NCBI RefSeq assembly: GCF_012489685.1
Contig: NC_080042.1
Coordinates: 82,646,983-82,710,982 of the forward strand
Source of the DNA: Lotus japonicus
Lineage: Eukaryota; Streptophyta; Magnoliopsida; Fabales; Fabaceae
DNA length: 64,000 bases
Direction: 5' to 3'
Shown piece by piece: positions 24,039-36,794 of this stretch. The translations under genes and the position numbers were made by a program. The notes under the pieces were generated by a model. That model ran no database searches. It had not been told where the DNA came from and saw only the letters and a list, made by a program, of their open reading frames with translations. Each line of letters begins with the position of its first letter. Positions within the stretch are counted from its first letter, which is position 1.

Positions 24039-27000
24039 ATGGCAACTCCTTCTTCTTCTTCTTGTTCAGAGTCAATGGGAGTTACAGATACATGGAAGGC
24101 CCATTTGGGCATGGCGATGGTGCAGCTATTCTATGGCGGCTACCATGTCATCACCAAGGTTGCCCTCAATGATGGGGTCAACCAACTAGTCTTCTGCCTC
24201 TACCGTGATCTCCTTGCCTTCTGCATTCTTGCTCCCATCGCTTTCTTCAAAGAAAGGCATGATCTTTCTTCCCTTTTCACCCTTCATTCAATCATTGATT
24301 CATTATGCTTAATTTCATAGGCCATATGCTGCTGTGGTTTTTTTTGTATCATTCTAGTCTGGGGGATGTAAAGAACCCTAACTGAATTAACTGTGCACTT
24401 TTTCTTCCTGCTTAGTTTGAAGTATGCTTGGTATTTAACTGATGTGAAATGGCTTATCATTTATACAAATGCTCTACTTATGCTTGATTGTTGCTAATGG
24501 TTCCATATCTGGCTTATTTTGATTGATGGCAGTAAAGCATGGGTTATATATACCTGTTTTTTTCATTTAGCTGAGCTACTCACTCAAGCTTAAGAATTGG
24601 AATTTTAACTTAAAACTGATTTTTTTCCCATCTTATGAGGTGGGGTATTCTTCAATTCATTTCTGATGTGTGAGTATCCTAATTATACCTTGATGACTGT
24701 AGGCGATCAAGACCGCCTATTAATAAGAAGCTATTGATGTCATTCTTCTTTCTTGGATTAACGGGGTAAGGGTCTTGCTGTAATTACTTATTTCATATTT
24801 TTGTTTCATATGAGTAACATAGTGATCTGTTCATGCTGTTCTTGATTATGATCAGGATATTTGGCACCCAGCTCTTGTTTCTCATTGGTTTAAGTTATAC
24901 AAATCCAACTTATGCTGCTGCTGTACAGCCTGCCATTCCAGTCTTTACATTTCTGTTTACCGTAATGATGGGGTAAGTTTCACTTTTACCATTTTCTACC
25001 TGAGTGTCTAATTTATGTTGTTCTAGGAAAACACCAGAGGCAGAGCTAGATCAGACAGTTTTGTCTTTTTCAGCACCGTGAATGCTTAAGTGAGTCATGT
25101 TTAGCTGGGTTGTATTCCTTATTAATACTATATATCTGTCATGATTATGATAGACAAATTTTGCACATTATTAGCAGACAGTGTTAAGGTACTTGAAAAT
25201 CTCTCTATCTGGCCGACCAATTATGTGAATCGGGCACGTAATTTGGCTGACCAAAATATCACATCTGTATGACGGATGAATTCTTTAGTTATCATTAGTT
25301 CATCTTTTTTCTAGAGCGCATACACAGATGCACATTCATAATTGCAGTACAGAAATACGGTATGCACCAGGCCGTAAAGTAATGTGTAGCTTGATGAACT
25401 TATTTCATGCAGTACAGAAAGAGTGAACTTGCTCAGATATGAAGGTCTGGCAAAGGTTGGAGGAACTATTATCTGTGTTTCTGGTGCCATATTGATGGTG
25501 TTTTATCGTGGTCCATCTGTGGTAGGATCTAGAGAAATGGGTCACAAAGCACAAAGTGAAATAAGGGCCCAAGGTCAGCCAGAGCCTTCTGGATGGTTAA
25601 TCAGTGGCTTGCAGGATCTTGGATTAGACAATTTTAAAATTGGGGCTATGTGCTTGATAGTAGAATGTATTGGCATGGCTGCTTTTCTAGCTATTCAGGT
25701 ATCTATTGAAATATCCATTAAATGACTTTTCTTTTTAAAATCCTCTCAAGTGAGGGAGAAGTCACAAAGAAAACTTTCCCATTTTTCTCTTCCCCTCTTT
25801 TCCCTTCCAACAAAAAACACACTAAATAAGTTCACACACTTTGGATATTGGTCAACAAAGCTTTGATGTTTTTCATTTGATTAGACCAATCTTTCATTCA
25901 TATTGTCACTTTTAATGACATACTGCCAGAAGCACCCCATTAGGGTCATTACAAATCTCTTCATAGATGATTAGTTAAGCTCACTCCACAACTTTTGTGA
26001 AGCAATTTATTGTGAATTTGTGATCCTTGATTCTTTTATTTGTGACATTGTCAGCGAGTTTAACTTGTGGCCGTTAATGATTTCCAGGCACCAGTATTAA
26101 AAAAGTATCCTGCAAACCTATCTGTCACAGCATATTCATTCTTCTTTGGAGTTGTACTAATGGTGCCCGTATCATTTTTCATGACAAATGGGTCGACTGA
26201 CTGGATTTTGACGCGGTCAGAAATACTTGCCGTTATTTATTCTGTGAGTCAGTATAGTTTTTAAATCAGTCTCCAATATCACGAATCGTTATTAGTCTTT
26301 GCTGTTGCTGATTGTCTGGTCCATTTTACTTCATTGAACTGTTTTAGCCACTGTCATGCTTGGCAAGTTTGACCCCATCTAATTTGCATGATCCGCTAGA
26401 CAGGCCACCTTTAAGTTGCATAAGCAATTAAACTTGATGTTTGCCTTATCTATAGTTGGGAATATGATGGGATCAGTAGTAGTTGAGAATGAGATGCATG
26501 GGAGCAGCAATAGCTGAGAATAAGATAGGATTTAGCTGTTATGGTCAGCTATTTGTTCTATCTTGTGAAGCAAATGGAGGAAAAAATGACTTGCAGTCTT
26601 GCACAGAAGTCAAAGAGGACATTAATATGTCATTGTAATGTACCTGAGGCAGTGAAGTGAACAGAGGAATGAAAGCTACTGCAGTAAAGCAGTGAGGATT
26701 TTTTAAGGATGAGAAGATTGAGAGTATCCTATGTTCTAAGGGATATTTGTATATTCTAATAGATTATTTTGGTGGATTTTTAACATGTGGATTGTGACAA
26801 ATATTTTCCTTATTTACTCAGGGAACTATTGCATCTGCCCTTAATTATGGAATCATGACATGGAGCAACAAGATCTTAGGGCCAGCTTTGATTTCCCTTT
26901 ATAATCCACTTCAACCTCTTTTCTCTTCCATAATGTCCCAAATTTTCCTTGGAAGTTCAATTTACTTGGGAAGGTATAGCTCCTATTACTTTCAGTTATT

Positions 27001-27442
27001 GATGCATTTTGTTCCAAGTTCTCCAAATGGACATTTAAAAATTTCCAACTACCAAAAACAAAGGGTAAAGACATTTAAAAATGAGAAACTGCAATCCATC
27101 ACTTACTTCTAGAGTCAATTTTTACTTGACAGGACTTAATAAAATGTATTATCAATATTTAGTTGAACTTGATGAAGTTCTTCCATGCATTCTATGATTA
27201 TTTTATTTAGAAAATTCTTATTTTTTGATCCATGTGATGACAGTATTGTAGGGGGATCATTTATCATTGCTGGTCTCTATATGGTTACTTGGGTATCTTA
27301 TAGAGAAAGACAAGCAACTGCTGGAGTTACACCTGGTTCTTTGGTCTCTGAACCATTTCTTCATGGAAAAAGTGCAGATCAGATAGGCCATATCTTTTCA
27401 GGATCCTCCAGCATAGCCCCGAACCCGAAGTCATCGGATTAA
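24039..27442 (+). CDS. WAT1-related EamA transporter, paralogue A (7 exons)
   Basis: Exons: 24039-24256, 24703-24765, 24856-24972, 25413-25698, 26088-26243, 26822-26973 and 27244-27442, giving 396 residues. The protein has two EamA units and about ten membrane helices. The first unit includes [19 protein letters not shown], the [20 protein letters not shown] helix and [17 protein letters not shown]; the second includes [30 protein letters not shown] and [20 protein letters not shown]. The long hydrophilic loop and Ser-rich tail match the WAT1-related At4g19185/At5g45370 branch. Members of the wider family move auxin, amino acids or other small solutes at the vacuole or plasma membrane; the substrate here is unknown. 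Intron 1 begins with GC, not GT; no GT occurs before the frame closes, and the frame resumes perfectly at exon 2. In the fourth exon GN is replaced by VE compared with B and C. Confidence 0.9.
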
Positions 27443-29302
27443 CATGTTTGGATTCACTTTTAAGTTTGTGAGAATCGCTTCTGCCTCCATAAACATAATA
27501 GCTTCTTTCATAACCACTTCTTTCTGAACGAGGAAATCTATGTGTTTCCAAGCACACCATAGGAAAATAAACTATAGAATGCCATCAAGGCCTTGTCAAA
27601 ATTGGTCTCGTGATTCTTCAATCCATTATCTATAGTTGATATATGTGGAATGTTGTATGAAGACAATCTTTTATCTCTGTGCCCTACTCTCTATTCTCTC
27701 TTGTTTCTCTCTGCCCTTTTCATCCTCAAACAAACAGTGTAAGCGAGTCACAACTCTTGTGTATAAAAAAAAAACTCTTGTAAGAAAAGTCAATTCCACC
27801 CGCCTGAATGTTCCTAACTTGAATAAGATTGTTTCCATGGTTTTTTTTTTTATAAGCAAGATTGTTTCCATGGTACATGTGTTTAACAAAAAAAATAATA
27901 ATAACTTGATCAAGTTTACTATTATTTACGATTTTTTTATTAAAATTATTAAATAAAATTGTTTCTTAATTTTTAATTGAGTGCCAATCACATATAAATT
28001 TTTTTTGTTGGGACCGAAATCACATATAAAACTTAAACACCAACTATATGGTAAATATTATCTAACTAGTTAATATAATGCGATATTCATAAAAACATTA
28101 AAAATAAGTTCAAAATATTTAAATTTTTAATATTAATGAAAATATTAAATGATGTTTAGATATTTTTATCTCATCACACATGAACTTTTTTAATATTAAA
28201 TATTTATATATTTTTAATATATTTTAGTAAATTAGATATAAAAAATACCTCTCCAGTGATTCTAGACAAAATTTATGCTTAATTGCATTTTCAATTCTCC
28301 TAATATAGTGTTTTGGTGAATTTGGTCTTACGGTTTTTTCAGTTAATTTAAGTCCTCTAATTTTTTAAATTAAAAAAAAATTATCTTCTCTATAATTTTT
28401 CATCGAATAATAATGTCAGCATACAATATTTCAAGGACACGTCATCACTAATGTGGATAATATAATTTTTTCTTTGAAAAAATAAAATTGAAATTACAAT
28501 TACAACGGTTCCCTCTTCTAGCGTGGTTGGGTTCGTGTGTGAGGAGGATGCTTTAGCTTTGTTTTGTTTTGTCATTTTTTCTTTTCATTTTTCACATGGA
28601 AAAAAAGGAAATTAATTTATTCACACTCATACCTCAACAATAGAGATATAAATAGAAGAGAAAGAAGAAGAAAATATGAAAAAAAATGAGTAAAATTAAA
28701 ATTAAGGAAAAAATTGTATGAATAATCAAAGTTGAAAAGAATATATTTGCAGGTAAGGATTGAATTTCAGTATAGAAAAATTTTAGGTCCATGAAAAGTA
28801 AATAAAAAATATAAAACTCTTAATATTTTTCATCTTAAATTATTACACGTGAACATTTTTTAATGTTAAATATTTTATTATTTTATTATATCAAAATATG
28901 TTAGTAGATTAGAAATAAAAAATACTCCTCGTGCCCTGTGATTCTAGATAAAAGTTATTAAAATAAATGGCGTGTCATTATTTAATTCATGAGGAATTAT
29001 ATAAAGGAAAACGATTTGTACAAATATGCAGACAATATAATAGACACATATGTTAGTGTGAACATAGAATAGATACCCACAAAAAATGAAGAGAATAGAG
29101 CAAAATAATTGATGTAATAAACAATAGGAGTGACAGATTGAGAGAAAAAATAGGTGTATATTATATGTCTGACTATCATTAGTTTTATATAAAATAAAAG
29201 AAATTGAAACTATGCATTTAAGTCTGTTTTTGCATGTGGTTGACTTGATGAATTTATGTGTGGTGTGATGTGAGTGTTGTGTGGGAATTACATATACTTG
29301 AA
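27443..29302. other. Spacer between WAT1-related genes A and B
   Basis: The first about 170 bases after A match the 3' flank of B. The last part (from about 28800) matches the upstream flank of A, so the tandem duplication includes promoter and 3' region. At 28200-28290 part of the same upstream sequence occurs once more. A local direct repeat of GATTGTTTCCATGGT sits at 27828-27873. No extra gene. Confidence 0.5.
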
Positions 29303-32300
29303 ATGGCAACACCTTCTTCTTCTTCAGGGTCAATGGGAGTTAAAGATACATGGAAGTCCCATTTGGGCTTGGCGATGGTGCAGCTATTCTATGGTGGCTA
29401 CCATGTCATCACCAAAGTGGCCCTGAATGATGGGGTCAACCAACTTGTCTTCTGCTTCTACCGGGATCTCCTTGCCTTCTGCATTCTTGCTCCCATCGCT
29501 TTCTTCAAAGAAAGGCATGATATTTCTTCTTCCATTTTTTTCTTCCCTTTTCACCTTTCTTTCAACCCAGAACCGAACTAATTATCCACATGAATGGTTT
29601 TATATTATTATTCGTGACACGCCCCCTCATGTAAGAGCCTGTTTTTGGGCTTTCATGTCTGTGCTCGAAGCGTGGATAATGCATTTTCTCATCTACTATG
29701 TGCTGAAATTCAACTTTTTATTAGAAGAATTGAGGTTATATATAGAGGCTCTGAAACATGAACTGATTATGCTATATTTCAAAAGCCAAGGGCTGCTGTT
29801 TTGAGATATATATGTTTAATTGTGGGTTATCTTCTTATGAATGCACTAGGCACAATGGGTATAATACATATATATTTTTTTACCATTCTAGCCTGGGAAA
29901 GGGGGAATCCTAATTAAATTCAACTATGCACTTTTTCTTCCTGCTAAATTTGAAGTATGCTTGGTATTTAATTACTGATGTAAAATGCCTTATTATTTAA
30001 AATCTGGTATTCTGGTTCTAGAAATGTTCTACTTATGCTTGATTGTTGCTAATGGTTCCATATCTGGCTTATTTTGGTTGATGGCAGCAAAGCATGAGTT
30101 ATACCTGCTTTTTTCAATTAGATGAGCTACTCACTCAAGCTTAAGAATTGGAATTTTAACTCGAAATTGGTTTCCTTCAATTTATTTCTGATGTGTGAGT
30201 ATCCTAATCCTTGCTGACTGTAGACAAACAAGACCGCCTATTGATAAGAAGCTATTGATGTCATTCTTCTTTCTTGGATTAACAGGGTAAGGGTCTTGCT
30301 CCAGTTCATATTTTTGTTTTATATGAAATACATAGTGTTCTGTTCATGCATATTATGTTTGTTTGATCAGGATATTTGGCAACCAGCTCTTGTTTCTCAT
30401 TGGTTTAAGTTATACAAATCCAACTTATGCTTCTGCTGTACAGCCAGCCATTCCAGTTTTTACATTTCTGTTTACCGTGATAATGGAGTTAGTTTCACTT
30501 TTACCATTTTCTATCTGAGTGTTTTATGTATGTTGTTCATGAAAAGCACCAGAGAGACCGTACTAGGTCCATTTAGGGATGTCGTCAATAGATACGGATG
30601 GACATGAATAGTACATATATGCCGGCCACCCACCCGTGGGTAAAAATGCACGCTCGTACCCCTTCCATACCCACATGAATATCCATTAAGTGGATTTTTA
30701 ACGGGTTCAACAATATTCACGGGTATCCATGGTCACCCATGGATATATATTTGTCAATATTTATTAAAATACAAACTTAAGTAAAAGTACATTTAAGATA
30801 AATAAAGGATTTTGAAATTAGAACAATACTATAATACTAAAATTATTCAGTTCAGATACTCCAGGACATAAAGTAATGTGTAGCTTAATATACTTATTCG
30901 TGCAGTACAGAAAGCGTGAACTTGCTCAGATGTGAAGGCCTGGCAAAGGTTGGAGGAACTGTTATCTGTGTTTCAGGTGCCATATTGATGGTTTTTTATC
31001 GTGGTCCAGCAGTCATAGGATATAGAGACGGGGGCCATGAAACACAAAGTGAAATCAGAGCCAGAGGTCAGACAGAGCCTTCTGGATGGTTAATCAGTGG
31101 TTTACAAGATCTTGGATTAGACCATTTTAAACTTGGTGTCATTTGCTTGATAGGGAACACTTTGTGCATGGCTGCTTTTCTAGCTTTTCAGGTATCTATT
31201 CTAGCTTTCGAATTTTCCTCTTCCCCCTTTTCCCTTCCAACAAAAAACACACTACAACAAAGCTTTGATGTTTTTCATTTGATTAAACCAATCCTTTCAT
31301 ACAGGTTATCCCTTTTAATGACCTATTGCCAGAAGCACCAATTAGGGTCATTAAAATTCTCTTCATTAATAACATTAGTTAAGCTCACTCTACAACTTTT
31401 GTGAAGCAATTTATTGTGAACTTGTGATCCTAGATTCTTTTATTTGTGACATTGTCAGCGAGTTTTACTTGTGTCCATTAATTATTTTCAGGCACCAGTA
31501 TTAAAAAAGTATCCTGCAAATCTCTCTGTCACAACATATTCATTCTTCTTTGGAGTTGTACTAATGGTGATAATGTCGTTGTTCATTACTGATGGACCGA
31601 GTGATTGGATTTTGACACAATCAGAAATACTTGCCGTTATTTATGCTGTGAGTCACTCAAAATTTCAAATCAATCTTCAATATCACGACTCCTTATATTA
31701 GTCATTGCTATTGCGGATTCTCTGGTCCATTTTACTTCATGGAACTGTTATAGCCACCGTCATGCTTGACAAGTTAAAAAACCAAGTTTCTCTAAAGCAT
31801 TCACAGGCATGAGGCATGTTTTGTAGCATCCAAGCAAGTTTGACACCATCTAAGTTGCATGAACCGTGTAAGACCTGGATTTTCAGAACAAGCTAATTTC
31901 CGACTCACGCGTAGAATCAGTGTAAGCGTGACAGGAGTTTGATATTTGAGAAAGATTAATGAAGAAGAAAGTTCAGGAATTGCTTGAGGAATGTTGCGTA
32001 GTCATTTTAGGAATTAGAGCGAGTCGTCTGCACACCCGCCTTATGGCAAGCGTGTCCAGAATAGGCTAATTTCGCTTTAGAGCAACGTTTTAAGTGAGAT
32101 TTCGAATCCTTGGGAAATTTAAAGATTTTCTTTATTTTTCCTTCGACCAGCGTTTCATTTCGGAACTCTAGACTGTACGCACGATAGTATTCACTTTTCG
32201 GAAGTCCGACGACGCTAATTTCCTTGCTTCGAAACCCTAGATTCGAGCGATGGATGAAGACTTTTTCTATTCGGGACTTCTAACGAAGTTTCCGTCCGCG

Positions 32301-35300
32301 CTGCCAGATTTGTTTCGACATTTCCAATCTTTCTTCAGAAGGAAGTTTTGCCGTCTGAGCATCATAGCAAAAAGTAGTTTAACGGGACAGATTAACTTAC
32401 ACCGCCTTTGGGATTTTAGATATCGTTTTTCCCAAATCATAGATAATTGTTTTGAGTTCTGGAATTCTGACGCCAGAATCTCTCTTAGAATTCCTCGGTG
32501 GACGTGCTGCAAAAATCGGAATCGCGAAATTTTCATTTTCCCGCGATTTCACCTGCCTATAAATAGCTCGAAAAAGCAAAATCTCTTCATTCTCACCCAT
32601 TCAAGGCCGCGAGCAAGGAGAGAGGAGGATAGGAGAAATTTTCGCGAAAACTTGACCAATCTTCGTGCAGTTCGTCCCTACTTCTAGGTATTGAGGTAAC
32701 TAGCATGAATCCTACCTCTGTTTACTGTTTCTGTTGCGTTTCTGAAGTCGTTTCTGTGCTCACAGTTTTGAGCTTTTTCTAAAATTGTCCGATTTCCTTG
32801 ATTTCTTGGTTGGGTTATGTTCCTTATGTTCCCATGAGTCTAAAACCTCTGTCAGTAATCGCCGATTGCGATTCAGTTGTCCAAGATCTGAAAAATTGAT
32901 TCAAAACCCCATTAGTCGCACATTTCGAAACTTTATTGTCGAAAAGCTGTAATCTGACTTCGTGCCTTTAGGATTTGTTGTCACGGATGTCATGAGGATC
33001 AATGCTGTCAAATTTGTTTTCCGAACTGATAACTTTGAAGTTTTGAGCCTTTATTTTGGACCAAAATGCCCCTGGATAGTCGTATTTCGACCCGATTGTC
33101 CGAAAATTGTTCCGACAATTTCTTTGCCTTAGTTTTACCCTAAAACTACCTTGTGAATTGATTTAGATCGAAGAAAAAGTTCGAAAACCCTATTTTCCAT
33201 AGTGGCCGAAACCTAATTGCTTGGGTACCGTGTCCAAAAATAATTTTTGGGTCTCTATGACCTGAGCCATTGCGTAGCTCTTTCAATTGTCGAAATTTTG
33301 GCGCCGGTTTCGTGTCATTCTGAGTTCTGTAGCTCGAGTTATGCTCGTTTTAGCGAACGAAGTCTCCGTTGTCAATTTGTGCCTAAATAGGAACTCTGAA
33401 GCTTTAGAGGCTTTCTTTACGATTTCGATTAGTATTAGTAGATCATGTTGCTCCTAGTGAAGCTTGTGTTGATGATTGTGTTTTCTTTGTTCTAGGTTCG
33501 CAATTTCCATGCCCAACTTCTACTCACGAAGGTAAGGGTAACTCGGTTTTAGAGCGTCTTTGAGTCTTGCATGCTTTTATCGCACTGCCTGTGTTTGAGA
33601 TGAAGATGTTTATATTGATTGGCAGATGATTATGATTATTATGCTGAATTTGGAAAATGTTTTCTGAGAGGCTTCGGCCGTTTACTGGTTTCTGTCGTTA
33701 CTGCTTCCTAGTGGATGGAACATGTGGTTACTTTGGATTGGTCCTTGGGTGGGCTTTGTTATTGTCTGACTTGGCATATAGGGCTTGAGTCAAGTGGCGA
33801 TGAGGAGGTGTGTCCTATCATTGTCCCATCTTGCGAGATGCTAAGTGGCGATCAGGAGGTGTGTCCTATGATTGTCCCGTCTTGTGTGACGTTAAGTGGC
33901 GATTAGGAGGTGTGTCCTATGATTGTCCCGTCATGTATGACGTTATAAGTGGCGATGAGGAGGTGTGTCCTATCATTGTCCCGTCTTGAGAGACGATATT
34001 GATCGATCCATTTTGTTAGCAGCATATAGTTGCATTATAGGGAACTAACACCTGACCCTATGTTGTTGGATTTTCGTATTGGTTTATTGATATCTGATTT
34101 GATGTTACATTGTTGAGGTTATTATTATCTGAGTCCGATTTATGTTTAAGTTGTTGATATATGAGTTGAGTTATGTTGCTAGTTATTTACCATGCCAGGT
34201 AATTAAATTCGAACAGCATGATTTTTCTCTTTTATACATGGTAATTGCATGGAGTTAACCCTTTCTATTTGCTACTTGTTGTTTGGGCGCTTAACGCTAT
34301 TAGGCGATGGAGATCCTTCCGCCGAGGCATAGCTACTCGAGTTGGAGATCGAGTTGTAAGCGGTGGAGTAGAGGTATGAGAAGCAGCTTTGCTTCTCTTC
34401 TTGTGGATTATGTTGGAGTCTCTTTTACTTTATGAGAACTCTGTTATTAAAGTCTTGCTTCCGCCACTGTTAAAGTGCGCATGTTTATTCTGAACCTTAC
34501 TTATGGTATTGTAAACTATTATTACTGTATATCGGGAAACAAGTTATCTAAATAAAGTTATGGTATGTTTCCAACCTTTTAGCCGAAGTGTTTAGTTGTT
34601 TTACAGAAAAAAAATTCCCTTGGTTTTTAGGGATTGCAGATTGGTCCTTAGACTTTGTTAGGTTACTAATGTGACTCTTTAGTTGAGAAATTGGGGTGTT
34701 ACAAACCGCTAGATAGGCTACCTTTTAGTTGCATATATAAGAAACTAAAGTTGACATTTCCCTTATCTATAGTTGAGAAAATATGATGGGAGCAGTAACA
34801 GTTTTATTTTTTTAAAGTTGTAATAGTTGAGAATGAGATGGAAGCAGCAATAGCTGAGAATAAGATAGGATTTAGCTGTTATGGTTCAGCTATTTGTACT
34901 GTCTTGTGAAGCAAAATGGAGGGAATAAATAATTTGCAGTGTCTTGCACAAAGTCAAAGAGTACATTAATATGTCATCGAAAATTGTATTTAGGTAATGT
35001 ACCTGAGGCAGTGAACTAAGAAATGAAAGCTACTGGAGTAAAGCAAAGAGGTCTTTTTTTAATGGAGGAAAAGATTGAAAGTATCCTATGTTCTAATTGA
35101 TTATTTTGGTGGAGTTTTAACATGTGGACTGTGACTTTCCTTATTTACTCAGGGAACTATTGCATCTGCTCTTAATTATGGAATCATGACATGGAGCAAC
35201 AAGATCTTAGGGCCAGCTTTGGTTGCTCTTTACATGCCACTTCAACCTCTTTTTTCTTCTGTAATGTCCCAGATTTTCCTTGGAAGTCAAATATACATGG

Positions 35301-35761
35301 GAAGGTATAGCTCCTATTACTTTCAGTTATTGATTCATTTTGTTCCAACTTCTCAAATGGACATTTAAAAGTTTCCAACTACCAATAACAAAGTATAAGA
35401 CATTAAGAATGAGAAATTGCAATCCATCACTTGCTTAGGACTTAATAAAATGTCTTATGACTCTTATCTAGTTGAATTTGATAAAGTTCTTTCATGCATT
35501 CTAAAATTATTTTATTTCAGAAAATCTTATTATTCTTGGTCTTTTTTTCCGTGTGATGACAGTATTATAGGGGGATCTTTTATCATTGCTGGTCTATTTG
35601 TGGTTACTTGGGCCTCCTATAGAGAAAGACAGGCAACTGCTGGAGTTACACCTGGTTCTTGGGTCTCTGAACCACTTCTTCATGGAAAAATTGCAGATCA
35701 TATAGACCACCTCTTTTCGGGGTCCTCTAGCGTATCCCCGAACCCAAAGTCCTCAGATTAA
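29303..35761 (+). CDS. WAT1-related EamA transporter, paralogue B (7 exons)
   Basis: Exons: 29303-29514, 30224-30286, 30371-30487, 30906-31191, 31492-31647, 35153-35304 and 35563-35761, 394 residues. Exons 2-7 have exactly the same lengths as in A and C. Domain order and helices are as in A, with [20 protein letters not shown] in the first unit and [14 protein letters not shown] in the second. At the exon 3/4 junction the usual MMGTERVN reads IMDTESVN. Intron 1 again has a GC donor. Intron 3 contains a short GGGTATCC/GGGTACC-type repeat absent from A (about 30570-30740). Intron 5 is 3.5 kb because a solo LTR has inserted in sense orientation. The coding frame is intact, so the gene may still function if that intron is spliced efficiently. 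Solute unknown. Confidence 0.88.
32558..32566 (+). promoter_or_regulatory. TATA box of the solo LTR
   Basis: TATAAATAG, the best TATA box in the LTR, about 690 bp from its 5' end, preceded by CG-rich sequence. It marks the likely U3/R boundary. It points in the same direction as the host gene. Confidence 0.6.
33793..33998. repeat. Four tandem units of 51-53 bp in the LTR
   Basis: Units start at 33793, 33844, 33895 and 33948. Each contains AGTGGCGAT, AGGAGGTGTGTCCTAT and ATTGTCCC followed by a variable tail. They lie in the transcribed part of the LTR. Confidence 0.85.
34551..34556 (+). terminator. Possible poly(A) signal of the LTR
   Basis: AATAAA about 150 bases before the LTR end, in the same direction as the TATA box and the host gene. 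If used, it would shorten transcripts of paralogue B after exon 5. Confidence 0.4.
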
Positions 35762-36794
35762 CATGTTTGGATTCACTTTTAAGTTTGTGAGAATCACACT
35801 TCTGCCTTCATGAAAACTAGGCATAATAGCTTCTTTCAGAATCACTTCTTTCCGAATGAGGAAATCCATCGTGTTTCCAAGCACACCATAGGAAAATAAA
35901 TTACAGAATGCCAACAAGGCTTTGTAAATATTGGTCTTGTGATTCTTCAATCTGTTATTGCTATCATTTTAATTGGAAACTCAATACTTGATGAAGTATA
36001 TATATGTGGAGTGTTTGTTTGAGCAAAAACTTTTATTAAAATGCTTCAAGAAGTTATATGAAAGTAATCATTGAATTCGATTCATCTAGTGCTATTAGAC
36101 TTGTAGTCATTGGGTGCAAAACTGCAAATCCACACATTCATGTTGTACTCTTGTAAATCACATTAAAGAACTCAACAAGGATCCTCTTAGGACCTAAACT
36201 CATTGCAGCTCAGCTCGCATTGGACCTAGTAGAATTTCAGGTTGGGTTATATTAGGCTGTTCGAATTTCAACCCAATCATACTTCTTTTCAAGCCTACCT
36301 CAATATATACGCATATTTGCATTGACAAAAAAATATGGATTGGGCTGTAACCACAGTTTTATAAATGAAACAAATTCAAAAACTTGTAACCATATATACA
36401 CATATTTTCGATGTTTAGTTTTTGAATTTGTTTCATTTGCAAAACTATAATCATATATTTGAATTCTGGTCTATTTGATTTAAAGGATCCCAAACTTGTA
36501 ACCAAAACCAAGCACATAACAAATCCCAACATAAGTAGTAGATATTTAGCTTCTTGAAATATACTGAGGATGATATCATCCTTGGTTAAAACGTGTCCCT
36601 AATTCTCTCAAACATGATGGTCATGTAATAGGTGAAGATCCAAATCCTTATTAAAAACAAGGGAACTGGTGCAAGTGAACTGGTTTTCATACTTCAATCA
36701 GTTTTCTGTGGTGCAAGTGAACTGGTTTTCACCCTGACACAAGCCCAAATAATTTTGATAAGCAATTCACTCTGGTTATTTGAGCTGGAATGTT
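35762..36794. other. 3' flank of paralogue B and spacer
   Basis: The first about 190 bp match the 3' flank of A. From about 36640 to 36760 the sequence (GTGCAAGTGAACT twice, then CACAAGCCCA) resembles the upstream region of paralogue C at about 48650-48760. No gene. Confidence 0.5.

Larger units (their letters stand above)
31867..34703 (+). mobile_element. Solo LTR, 2.84 kb, inside intron 5 of paralogue B
   Basis: The insert begins TGTAAGACCTGG and ends GGGGTGTTACA, so it has the TG..CA ends and short TGTAA/TTACA inverted repeats of an LTR. The 5 bp AACCG occurs on both sides (31862-31866, 34704-34708), a normal integrase target duplication. The corresponding place in paralogue A is uninterrupted (ATGATCCGCTAGACAGG). 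The element has no primer binding site, gag or pol, so it is one LTR left after recombination between the two ends of a full element. A TATA box, four tandem repeats and an AATAAA signal lie inside in the plus direction. The size suggests a Ty3/gypsy element with long LTRs. Confidence 0.88.

Noticed and set aside
29600..29700. Possible LTR fragment in intron 1 of paralogue B
   Set aside because: GGGGGCGTGTCA-like motif is suggestive of a retrotransposon end but too short and without borders.
32250..32687. 145-codon ORF in paralogue B intron 5
   Set aside because: It starts upstream of the LTR TATA box and spans it; there is no domain, and overlapping frames on the other strand are similar in length.
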